Assembly: GCF_029227915.1 (NCBI RefSeq)
Contig: NC_079875.1
Span: 42,243,201-42,307,200 of the forward strand
Direction of reading: 5' to 3'
From: Hydractinia symbiolongicarpus
Lineage: Eukaryota; Cnidaria; Hydrozoa; Anthoathecata; Hydractiniidae
DNA length: 64,000 nt
A program made the translations under genes and the position numbers. Positions 34,153 through 46,260 of the stretch are shown here, in pieces. Numbering within the stretch: position 1 is the stretch's first letter; each line of letters begins with the position of its first letter. Below the pieces are notes generated by a model. The model was not told the origin of the DNA, ran no database searches, and was given only the letters and a program-made list of their open reading frames with translations.

Positions 34153-35725
34153 TTTTCAAAAATGTTTTCATTTTGGATGAGACGCTGAATAAAAGAAGTT
34201 TAATCGCCGGCAAACGAAAACCCGCGACTTCCCGTAAATCCCTAGCTTGGCCTGTATAGTCGAATGTATACAAAGAAAGTACCCAGGGAGTAAACTCATT
34301 TCCCGAACGATTTTTTAAATTATTTTTTCATCACTAAAACGCATAAGACTTGTAGTTTTCAAAAATGTTTTCATTTTTGATGAGACTCCGAATAAAAGAA
34401 GTTTAATCGCCGACAAACGAAAACCCGCGATGTCCCAAAAATCCCGGGCTTGGCCCGTATAGTCAAAAGTATACAAAGAAAGTACCCAGGGGGTAAACTC
34501 ATTTTCCAAATGAATTTTAAATTATTTTGTCACCACTAAAACGCATGAGACTTGTAGTTTTCAAAAGTGTTTTCATTTTTGATGGGACGCTGAATAAAAG
34601 AAGTTTAATCGCCGGCAAACGAAAACCCGCGATTTTCCGTAAATCCCGGGCTTGGCCCGTATAGTTGAATGTATCTAAAGAATGTACCCAGGGAGTAAAC
34701 ACATTTCCCGAACGATTTTTTAAATTATTTTTTCTCCACTAAAACGCATGAGATTTGTAGTTTTCGAAAATGTTTTCATTTTTGATGAGACGCCTAATAA
34801 AAGGGGTTTTATCGGCGGAAAATGAAAACCCGCGATTTCCCGTAAATCACGGGCTTGGCCCGTATAGTCGAACGTATACAAAGAAAGTACCCTGTGAGTA
34901 AACTCATTTCCAGAACGATTTTTTAAATTATTTTTTCACCACTAAAACGCATAAGACTTGTAGTTTTCAAAAATGTTTTCATTTTTGATGAGACGCTGAA
35001 TAAAAGAAGTTTAATCGCCGTCAAACGAAAACCCGCGATGTCCCAAAAATCCCGGGCTTGGCCCGTATAGTCAAAAGTATACAAAGAAAGTACCCAGGGG
35101 GTAAACTCATTTTCCAAATGATTTTCTGAATTATTTTGTCACCACTAAAACGCATGAGACTTGTAGTTTTCAAAAGTGTTTTCATTTTTGATGGGACGCT
35201 GAATAAAAAAAGTTTAATCGCCGGCAAACAAAAACCCGCGATTTCCCGTAAATCCCAGGCTTGGCCCGTACAGTTGAATGTATCTAAAGAAAGTACCCAG
35301 GGGGTAAACTCATTTTCCAAATGATTTTTTAAATTATTTTGTCACCACTAAAACGCATGAGACTTGTAGTTTTCAAAAGTGTTTTCATTTTTGATGGGAC
35401 GCTGAATAAAAGAAGTTTAATCACCGGCAAACGAAAACCCGCGATTTCCCGTAAATCCCGGACTCGGCCCGTATAGTCAAAAGTATACAAAGAAAGTACC
35501 CAGGGAGTAAACTCATTTACCGAACGATTTTTTAAATTATTTTTTCACCACTAAAACGCATGAGATTTGTAGTTTTCAAAAATGTTTTCATTTTTGACGA
35601 GACGCCTAATGAAAGAGGTTTAATCGCCGGCAAACGAAAACCCGCGATTTCCCGTAAATCACGGGCTTGGCCCGTATAGTCGAACGCATACAAAGAAAGT
35701 ACCCAGGGAGTAAACTCATTTCCCA
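34153..35725. repeat. N D E F D E E F block, source of later mosaic pieces
   Basis: N begins at 34103 and continues here ('ttttggatgag', 'ccctagcttgg'), then D ('gactccgaat', 'atcgccgac'), E starting 'aatgaatttt', F ('ttcgaaaatg', 'gttttatcggcgg'), D, an E with 'gattttctgaatt' and 'ccgtacagttg', another E, and F/B ('gacgagacgcc', 'gaacgcatac'). The same private words come back in order at 41.8-42.8, 44.8-46.3, 49.1-50.2 and 58.9-60.3 kb. Confidence 0.8.
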
Positions 35726-35761
35726 AATGATTTTTTAAATTATTTTGTCACCACTAAAACG

Positions 35762-38700
35762 CATAAGACTTGTAGTTTTTAAAAATGTTTTCATTTTTGA
35801 TGAGACGCTGAATAAAAGAAGTTTAATCGCCAGCAAACGAAAACCCACGATTTCCCGAAAATCCCGGGCTTGGCCCGTATAGTCGAATGTATACAAAGAA
35901 AGTACACAGGGAGTAAACTCATTTCCCGAACGATTTTTTGAATTATTTATTCACCACTAAAACGCATGAGACTTGTAGTTTTCAAAAATGTTTTCATTTT
36001 TGATGAGACGCTTAATAAAAGGGGTTTAATCGCCGGCAAACGAAAACCCGCGATTTCCCGTAAATCCCGGGCTTGGCCTGTATAGTCGAATGTATACAAA
36101 GAAAGTACCCTGTAAGTAAACTCATTTCCAGAACGATTTTTTAAATTATTTTTTCATCACTAAAACGCATAAGTCTTGTAGTTTTCAAAAATGTTTTCAT
36201 TTTTGATGAGACGCTGAATGAAAGAGGTTTAATCGCCGGCAAACGAAAACCCGCGATTTCCCGTAAATCCCGGACTCGGCCCGTATAGTCAAAAGTATAC
36301 AAAGAAAGTACCCAGGGAGTAAACTCATTTTCAGAACGATTTTTAAAATTATTTTTTCACCACTAAAACGTATGAGACTTGTAGTTTTCAGAAATGTTTT
36401 CATTTTTGATGAGACGCTTAATGAATGTGGTTTAATCGCCGTCAAACGAAAACCCGCGATTTTCCGTAAATCCCCGGCTTGGCCCGTATAGTCGAATGTA
36501 TACAAAGAAAGTACCCTGTGAGTAAACTCATTTCCAAAACGATTTTTTAAATTATCTTTTCACCACTAAAACGCATGAGACTTGTAGTTTTTAAAAATGT
36601 TTTCATTTTTGATGAGACGCTGAATAAAAGAAGTTTAATCGACGGCAAACGAAAACCCGCCATTTCCCGTAAACCCCGGACTCGGCCCGTATAGTCAAAA
36701 GTATATAAAGAAAGTACCCAGGGAGTAAACTCATTTCCCGAACGATTTTTTAAATTATTTTTTCACCACTAAAACGCATTAGACTTGTAGTTTTCAGAAA
36801 TGTTTTCATTTTTGATGAGACGCTTAATGAAAGTGGTTTAATCGCCGGCAAACGAAAACCCGCCATTTCCCGTAAATCCCAGGCTTGGCCCGTATAGTCG
36901 AATGTATACAAAGAAAGTATTCAGGGAGTAAACTCATTTCCCGAACGATTTTTTAAATTATTTTTTCACCACTAAAACGCATGAGACTTGTAGTTTTCAA
37001 AAAAATTTTTCATTTTTGATAAGACTCCGAATAAAAGAAGTTTAATCACCGTCAAACGAAAACCCGCGATGTCCCAAAAATCCCGGGCTTGGCCCGTATA
37101 GTCAAAAGTATACAAAGAAAGTACCCAGGGGGTAAACTCATTTCCCAAATGATTTTTTAAATTATTTTTTCACCACTAAAACCCATAAGACTTGTAGTTT
37201 TCAAAAATGTTTTCATTTTGGATGAGACGCTGAATAAAAGAAGTTTAATCGCCGGCAAACGAAAACCCGCGACTTCCCGTAAATCCCTAGCTTGGCCTGT
37301 ATAGTCGAATGTATACAAAGAAAGTACCCAGGGAGTAAACTCATTTCCCGAACGATTTTTTAAATTATTTTTTCACCACTAAAACGCATAAGACTTGTAG
37401 TTTTCAAAAATGTTTTCATTTTTGATGAGACGCTGAATTAAAGAAGTTTAATCGCCGTCAAACGAAAACCCGCGATGTCCCAAAAATCCCGGGCTTGGCC
37501 CGTATAGTCAAAAGTATGCAAAGAAAGTACCCAGGGGGTAAACTCATTTTCCAAATGATTTTTTAAATTATTTTGTCACCACTAAAACGCATGAGACTTG
37601 TAGTTTTCAAAAGTGTTTTCATTTTTGATGGGACGCTGAATAAAAGAAGTTTAATCGCCAGCAAACGAAAACCCACGATTTCCCGAAAATCCCGGGCTTG
37701 GCCCGTATAGTCAAAAGTATACAAAGAAAGTACCCAGGGAGTAATCTCATTTCCCAAATGATTTTTTAAATTATTTTGTCACCACTAAAACGCATGAGAC
37801 TTGTAGTTTTCAAAAGTGTTTTCATTTTTGATGGGACGCTGAATAAAAGAAGTTTAATCGCCGGCAAACGAAAACCCGCGATTTCCCGTAAATCCCGGGC
37901 TTGGCCCGTATAGTTGAATGTATCTAAAGAAAGTACCCAGGGAGTAAACTCATTTCCCGAACGATTTTTTAAATTATTTTTTCTCCACTAAAACGCATAA
38001 GACTTGTAGTTTTCAAAAGTGTTTTCATTTTTGATGGGACGCTGAATAAAAGAAGTTTAATCGCCGGCAAACAAAAACCCGCGATTTCCCGTAAATCCCG
38101 GGCTTGGCCCGTATAGTTGAATGTATCTAAAGAAAGTACCCAGGGAGTAAACTCATTTCCCGAACGATTTTTTAAATTATTTTTTCTCCACTAAAACGCA
38201 TAAGACTTGTAGTTTTTAAAAAAGTTTTCATTTTTGATGAGACGCTGAATAAAAGAAGTTTAATTGCCAGCAAACGAAAACCTACGATTTAACTAAAATC
38301 CCAGGCTTGGCCCGTATAGTCGAATGTATACAAAGAAAGTACCCAGGGAGTAAACTCATTTCCCGAACGATTTTTTGAAATATTTTTTCACCACTAAAAC
38401 GCATGAGACTTGTAGTTTTCAAAAATGTTTTCATTTTTGATAAGACGCTTAATAAAAGGGGTTTAATCGCCGGCAAACGAAAACCCGCGATTTCCCGTAA
38501 ATCCTGGGCTTGGCCTGTATAGTCGAATGTATACAAAGAAAGTACCCTGTAAGTAAACTCATTTCCAGAACGATTTTTTAAATTATTTTTTCATCACTAA
38601 AACGCATAAGTCTTGTAGTTTTCAAAAATGTTTTCATTTTCGATGAGACGCTGAATGAAAGAGGTTTAATCGCCGGCAAACGAAAACCCGCGATTTCCCG

Positions 38701-40446
38701 TAAATCCCGGACTCGGCCCGTATAGTCAAAAGTATACAAAGAAAGTACCCAAGGAGTAAACTCATTTTCAGAACGATTTTTAAAATTATTTTTTCACCAC
38801 TAAAACATATGAGACTTGTAGTTTTCAGAAATGTTTTCATTTTTGATGAGACGCCTAATGAATGTGGTTTAATCGCCGGCAAACGAAAACCCGCGATTTT
38901 CCGTAAATCCCGGGCTTGGCCCGTATAGTCGAATGTATACAAAGAAAGTACCCTGTGAGTAAACTCATTTCCAAAACGATTTTTTAAATTATCTTTTCAC
39001 CACTAAAACGCATGAGACTTGTAGTTTTTAAAAATGTTTTCATTTTTGATGAGACGCTGAATAAAAGAAGTTTAATCGACGGCAAACGAAAACCCGCCAT
39101 TTCCCGTAAACCCCGGTCTCGGCCCGTATAGTCAAAAGTATACAAAGAAAGTACCCAGGGAGTAAACTCATTTCCCGAACGATTTTTTAAATTATTTTTT
39201 CACCACTAAAACGCATTAGACTTGTAGTTTTCAGAAATGTTTTCATTTTTGATGAGACGGTTAATGAAAGGGGTTTAATCGCCGGCAAACTAAAACCCGC
39301 GATTTCTCGTAAATCCCGGGCTTGGCCCGTATAGTTGAATGTATACAAAGAAAGTACCCAGGGAGTAAACTCATTTCCCGAACGATTTTTTAAATTATTT
39401 TTTCACCACTAAAACGCATAAGACTTGTAGTTTTCAAAAATGTTTTCATTTTTGATAAGACTCCGAATAAAAGAAGTTTAATCACCGTCAAACGAAAACC
39501 CGCGATGTCCCAAAAATCCCGGGCTTGGCCCGTATAGTCAAAAGTATACAAAGAAAGTACCCAGGGGGTAAACTCATTTCCCAAATGATTTTTTAAATTA
39601 TTTTGTCACCACTAAAACGCATGAGACTTGTAGTTTTCAAAAGTGTTTTCATTTTTGATGGGACGCTGAATAAAAAAAGTTTAATCGGCGGCAAACGAAA
39701 ACCCGCGATTTCCCGTAAATCCCGGGCTTGGCCCGTATAGTTGAATGTATCTAAAGAAAGTACCCAGGGAGTAAACTCACTTCCCGAACGATTTTTTAAA
39801 TTATTTTTTCTTCACTAAAACGCATGAGATTTGTAGTTTTCAAAAATGTTTTCATTTTTGATGAGACGCTTAAGGAAAGGGGTTTATTCGGCGGAAAATG
39901 AAAAGCCGCGATTTCTCGTAAATCACGGGTTTGGCCCGTATAGTCGAATGTATACAAAGAAAGTACCCTGTGAGTAAACTCATTTCCAGAACGACTTTTT
40001 AAATTATTTTTTCACCACTAAAACGCATAAGACTTGTAGTTTTTAAAAATGTTTTCATTTTTGATGAGACGCTGAATAAAAGAAGTGTAATCGCCGGCAA
40101 ACGAAAACCCACAGTTTCCCGAAAATCCCGGGCTTGGCCCGTATAGTCGAATGTATACAAAGAAAGTACCCAGGGAGTAAACTCATTTCCCGAACGATTT
40201 TTTAAATTATTTTTTCACCACTAAAACGCATGAGACTTGTAGTTTTCAAAAATTTTTTTCATTTTTGATGAGACGGTTAATGAAAGGGGTTTACTCGCCG
40301 GCAAACGAAAACCCGCGATTTCTCGTAAATCCCGGGCTTGGCCCGTATAGTCGAATGTATACAAAGAAAGTACCCTGTGAGTAAACTCATTTCCAGAACG
40401 ATGTTTTAAATTATTTTTTCACCACTAAAACGCATAAGACTTGTAG
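35762..40446. repeat. Large segmental duplication, second copy (about 4.7 kb)
   Basis: Matches 29468-34152 at offset 6,294 bp. Differences are few; the most striking is 'gatttaactaaaat' at 38287, where the first copy has 'gatttcccgaaaat', a four-base cluster. This copy keeps the ordinary I/J monomer at 38569, where the first copy has the conversion-like patch. Homology ends inside the monomer that starts at 40397 ('gatgttttaaatt' shared, then 'tttttaaaaatg' here against 'ttttggatgag' there). Confidence 0.88.
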
Positions 40447-41819
40447 TTTTTAAAAATGTTTTCATTTTTGATGAGACGCTGAATAAAAGAAGTTTAATCG
40501 ACGGCAAACGAAAACCCGCCATTTCCCGTAAACCCCGGACTCGGCCCGTATAGTCAAAAGTGTACAAAGAAAGTACCCAGGGAGTAAACTCATTTCCCGA
40601 ACGATTTTTTAAATTATTTTTTCACCACTAAAACGCATTAGACTTGTAGTTTTCAGAAATGTTTTCATTTTTGATGAGACGGTTAATGAAAGGGGTTTAA
40701 TCGCCGGCAAACGAAAACCCGCGATTTCTCGTAAATCCCGGGCTTGGCCCGTATAGTTGAATGTATACAAAGAAAGTACCCAGGGAGTAAACTCATTTCC
40801 CGAACGATTTTTTAAATTATTTTTTCACCACTAAAACGCATAAGACTTGTAGTTTTCAAAAATGTTTTCATTTTTGATAAGACTCCGAATAAAAGAAGTT
40901 TAATCACCGTCAAACGAAAACCCGCGATGTCCCAAAAATCCCGGGCTTGGCCCGTATAGTCAAAAGTATACAAAGAAAGTACCCAGGGGGTAAACTCATT
41001 TCCCAAATGATTTTTTAAATTATTTTGTCACCACTAAAACGCATGAGACTTGTAGTTTTCAAAAGTGTTTTCATTTTTGATGGGACGCTGAATAAAAAAA
41101 GTTTAATCGGCGGCAAACGAAAACCCGCGATTTCCCGTAAATCCCGGGCTTGGCCCGTATAGTTGAATGTATCTAAAGAAAGTACCCAGGGAGTAAACTC
41201 ACTTCCCGAACGATTTTTTAAATTATTTTTTCTTCACTAAAACGCATGAGATTTGTAGTTTTCAAAAATGTTTTCATTTTTGATGAGACGCTTAAGGAAA
41301 GGGGTTTATTCGGCGGAAAATGAAAAGCCGCGATTTCTCGTAAATCACGGGTTTGGCCCGTATAGTCGAATGTATACAAAGAAAGTACCCTGTGAGTAAA
41401 CTCATTTCCAGAACGACTTTTTAAATTATTTTTTCACCACTAAAACGCATAAGACTTGTAGTTTTTAAAAATGTTTTCATTTTTGAATGAGACGCTGAAT
41501 AAAAGAAGTGTAATCGCCGGCAAACGAAAACCCACAGTTTCCCGAAAATCCCGGGCTTGGCCCGTATAGTCGAATGTATACAAAGAAAGTACCCAGGGAG
41601 TAAACTCATTTCCCGAACGATTTTTTAAATTATTTTTTCACCACTAAAACGCATGAGACTTGTAGTTTTCAAAAATTTTTTTCATTTTTGATGAGACGGT
41701 TAATGAAAGGGGTTTAATCGCCGGCAAACGAAAACCCGCGATTTCTCGTAAATCCCGGGCTTGGCCCGTATAGTCGAATGTATACAAAGAAAGTACCCTG
41801 TGAGTAAACTCATTTCCAG
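38975..41819. repeat. 7-monomer tandem duplication (two copies, about 1,422 bp each)
   Basis: Copy 1 is 38975-40396 and copy 2 is 40397-41819. Order in each is A, B/H, D, E, F, G, H. Shared private words include 'cttaaggaaa', 'gaacgacttttt', 'agaagtgtaatcg' and 'cccacagttt'. The first monomer of copy 2 is a hybrid: its left end is N-like ('gatgttttaaatt', 'ataagac') and its right end is A ('atcgacggc', 'cgccatttcc'). Copy 2 has one extra base at about 41486 ('tttttgaatgag'). Confidence 0.87.
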
Positions 41820-44800
41820 AACGATGTTTTAAATTATTTTTTCACCACTAAAACGCATAAGACTTGTAGTTTTCAAAAATGTTTTCATTTTGGATGAGAC
41901 GCTGAATAAAAGAAGTTTAATCGCCGGCAAACGAAAACCCGCGACTTCCCGTAAATCCCTAGCTTGGCCTGTATAGTCGAATGTATACAAAGAAAGTACC
42001 CAGGGAGTAAACTCATTTCCCGAACGATTTTTTAAATTATTTTTTCATCACTAAAACGCATAAGACTTGTAGTTTTCAAAAATGTTTTCATTTTTGATGA
42101 GACTCCGAATAAAAGAAGTTTAATCGCCGACAAACGAAAACCCGCGATGTCCCAAAAATCCCGGGCTTGGCCCGTATAGTCAAAAGTATACAAAGAAAGT
42201 ACCCAGGGGGTAAACTCATTTTCCAAATGAATTTTAAATTATTTTGTCACCACTAAAACGCATGAGACTTGTAGTTTTCAAAAGTGTTTTCATTTTTGAT
42301 GGGACGCTGAATAAAAGAAGTTTAATCGCCGGCAAACGAAAACCCGCGATTTTCCGTAAATCCCGGGCTTGGCCCGTATAGTTGAATGTATCTAAAGAAT
42401 GTACCCAGGGAGTAAACACATTTCCCGAACGATTTTTTAAATTATTTTTTCTCCACTAAAACGCATGAGATTTGTAGTTTTCGAAAATGTTTTCATTTTT
42501 GATGAGACGCCTAATAAAAGGGGTTTTATCGGCGGAAAATGAAAACCCGCGATTTCCCGTAAATCACGGGCTTGGCCCGTATAGTCGAACGTATACAAAG
42601 AAAGTACCCTGTGAGTAAACTCATTTCCAGAACGATTTTTTAAATTATTTTTTCACCACTAAAACGCATAAGACTTGTAGTTTTCAAAAATGTTTTCATT
42701 TTTGATGAGACGCTGAATAAAAGAAGTTTAATCGCCGTCAAACGAAAACCCGCGATTTCCCGTAAATCCCGGGCTTGGCCCGTATAGTTGAATGTATCTA
42801 AAGAAAGTACCCAGGGAGTAAACTCATTTCCCGAACGATTTTTTAAATTATTTTTTCTCCACTAAAACGCATAAGACTTGTAGTTTTTAAAAAAGTTTTC
42901 ATTTTTGATGAGACGCTGAATAAAAGAAGTTTAATTGCCAGCAAACGAAAACCTACGATTTCCCGAAAATCCCAGGCTTGGCCCGTATAGTCGAATGTAT
43001 ACAAAGAAAGTACCCAGGGAGTAAACTCATTTCCCGAACGATTTTTTGAAATATTTTTTCACCACTAAAACGCATGAGACTTGTAGTTTTCAAAAATGTT
43101 TTCATTTTTGATAAGACGCTTAATAAAAGGGGTTTAATCGCCGGCAAACGAAAACCCGCGATTTCCCGTAAATCCTGGGCTTGGCCTGTATAGTCGAATG
43201 TATACAAAGAAAGTACCCTGTAAGTAAACTCATTTCCAGAACGATTTTTTAAATTATTTTTTCATCACTAAAACGCATAAGTCTTGTAGTTTTCAAAAAT
43301 GTTTTCATTTTCGATGAGACGCTGAATGAAAGAGGTTTAATCGCCGGCAAACGAAAACCCGCGATTTCCCGTAAATCCCGGACTCGGCCCGTATAGTCAA
43401 AAGTATACAAAGAAAGTACCCAAGGAGTAAACTAATTTTCAGAACGATTTTTAAAATTATTTTTTCACCACTAAAACGTATGAGACTTGTATTTTTTAGA
43501 AATGTTTTCATTTTTGATGAGACGCCTAATGAATGTGGTTTAATCGCCGGCAAACGAAAACCCGCGATTTTCCGTAAATCCCGGGCTTGGCCCGTATAGT
43601 CGAATGTATACAAAGAAAGTACCCTGTGAGTAAACTAATTTCCAAAACGATTTTTTAAATTATCTTTTCACCACTAAAACGCATGAGACTTGTAGTTTTT
43701 AAAAATGTTTTCATTTTTGATGAGACGCTGAATAAAAGAAGTTTAATCGACGGCAAACGAAAACCCGCCATTTCCCGTAAACCCCGGACTCGGCCCGTAT
43801 AGTCAAAAGTATACAAAGAAAGTACCCAGGGAGTAAACTCATTTCCCGAACGATTTTTTAAATTATTTTTTCACCACTAAAACGCATTAGACTTGTAGTT
43901 TTCAGAAATGTTTTCATTTTTGATGAGACGGTTAATGAAAGGGGTTTAATCGCCGGCAAACGAAAACCCGCGATTTCTCGTAAATCCCGGGCTTGGCCCG
44001 TATAGTTGAATGTATACAAAGAAAGTACCCAGGGAGTAAACTCATTTCCCGAACGATTTTTTAAATTATTTTTTCACCACTAAAACGCATAAGACTTGTA
44101 GTTTTCAAAAATGTTTTCATTTTTGATAAGACTCCGAATAAAAGAAGTTCAATCACCGTCAAACGAAAACCCGCGATGTCCCAAAAATCCCGGGCTTGGC
44201 CCGTATAGTCAAAAGTATACAAAGAAAGTACCCAGGGGGTAAACTCATTTCCCAAATGATTTTTTAAATTATTTTGTCACCACTAAAACGCATGAGACTT
44301 GTAGTTTTCAAAAGTGTTTTCATTTTTGATGGGACGCTGAATAAAAAAAGTTTAATCGGCGGCAAACGAAAACCCGCGATTTCCCGTAAATCCCGGGCTT
44401 GGCCCGTATAGTTGAATGTATCTAAAGAAAGTACCCAGGGAGTAAACTCACTTCCCGAACGATTTTTTAAATTATTTTTTCTTCACTAAAACGCATGAGA
44501 TTTGTAGTTTTCAAAAATGTTTTCATTTTTGATGAGACGCTTAAGGAAAGGGGTTTATTCGGCGGAAAATGAAAAGCCGCGATTTCTCGTAAATCACGGG
44601 TTTGGCCCGTATAGTCGAATGTATACAAAGAAAGTACCCTGTGAGTAAACTCATTTCCAGAACGACTTTTTAAATTATTTTTTCACCACTAAAACGCATA
44701 AGACTTGTAGTTTTTAAAAATGTTTTCATTTTTGATGAGACGCTGAATAAAAGAAGTGTAATCGCCGTCAAACGAAAACCCACAGTTTCCCGTAAATCCC

Positions 44801-46260
44801 TAGCTTGGCCTGTATAGTCGAATGTATACAAAGAAAGTACCCAGGGAGTAAACTCATTTCCCGAACGATTTTTTAAATTATTTTTTCATCACTAAAACGC
44901 ATAAGACTTGTAGTTTTCAAAAATGTTTTCATTTTTGATGAGACTCCGAATAAAAGAAGTTTAATCGCCGACAAACGAAAACCCGCGATGTTCCAAAAAT
45001 CCCGGGCTTGGCCCGTATAGTCAAAAGTATACAAAGAAAGTACCCAGGGGGTAAACTCATTTTCCAAATGAATTTTAAATTATTTTGTCACCACTAAAAC
45101 GCATGAGACTTGTAGTTTTCAAAAGTGTTTTCATTTTTGATGGGACGCTGAATAAAAGAAGTTTAATCGCCGGCAAACGAAAACCCGCGATTTTCCGTAA
45201 ATCCCGGGCTTGGCCCGTATAGTTGAATGTATCTAAAGAATGTACCCAGGGAGTAAACACATTTCCCGAACGATTTTTTAAATTATTTTTTCTCCACTAA
45301 AACGCATGAGATTTGTAGTTTTCGAAAATGTTTTCATTTTTGATGAGACGCCTAATAAAAGGGGTTTTATCGGCGGAAAATGAAAACCCGCGATTTCCCG
45401 TAAATCACGGGCTTGGCCCGTATAGTCGAACGTATACAAAGAAAGTACCCTGTGAGTAAACTCATTTCCAGAACGATTTTTTAAATTATTTTTTCACCAC
45501 TAAAACGCATAAGACTTGTAGTTTTCAAAAATGTTTTCATTTTTGATGAGACGCTGAATAAAAGAAGTTTAATCGCCGTCAAACGAAAACCCGCGATGTC
45601 CCAAAAATCCCGGGCTTGGCCCGTATAGTCAAAAGTATACAAAGAAAGTACCCAGGGGGTAAACTCATTTTCCAAATGATTTTCTGAATTATTTTGTCAC
45701 CACTAAAACGCATGAGACTTGTAGTTTTCAAAAGTGTTTTCATTTTTGATGGGACGCTGAATAAAAAAAGTTTAATCGCCGGCAAACAAAAACCCGCGAT
45801 TTCCCGTAAATCCCAGGCTTGGCCCGTACAGTTGAATGTATCTAAAGAAAGTACCCAGGGGGTAAACTCATTTTCCAAATGATTTTTTAAATTATTTTGT
45901 CACCACTAAAACGGATGAGACTTGTAGTTTTCAAAAGTGTTTTCATTTTTGATGGGACGCTGAATAAAAGAAGTTTAATCGCCGGCAAACGAAAACCCGC
46001 GATTTCCCGTAAATCCCGGACTCGGCCCGTATAGTCAAAAGTATACAAAGAAAGTACCCAGGGAGTAAACTCATTTACCGAACGATTTTTTAAATTATTT
46101 TTTCACCACTAAAACGCATGAGATTTGTAGTTTTCAAAAATGTTTTCATTTTTGACGAGACGCCTAATGAAAGAGGTTTAATCGCCGGCAAACGAAAACC
46201 CGCGATTTCCCGTAAATCACGGGCTTGGCCCGTATAGTCGAACGCATACAAAGAAAGTAC
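41820..46260. repeat. Mosaic block assembled from three earlier segments
   Basis: From about 41,862 to 42,756 the sequence follows 34,145-35,039 (offset 7,717). From about 42,757 to 44,790 it follows 38,086-40,119 (offset 4,671). From about 44,790 to 46,260 it follows 34,232-35,702 (offset 10,558). Junctions fall inside homologous monomers, for example where 'atcgccgtcaaac' continues as 'gatttcccgtaaat' at 42,757 and where 'cccacagttt' is followed by 'ccctagcttgg' at 44,785. Private changes such as 'aatgaatttt', 'gaatgtacccag' and 'ttcgaaaatg' are kept in each copy. Confidence 0.82.

Noticed and set aside
35136-35324. Plus-strand open frames of 62-71 codons (also at 11111, 12330, 32419, 45694, 49756, 59931)
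   Set aside because: The same repeat read on the other strand. They are copies of one another because the underlying segments were duplicated, not because a protein is conserved.
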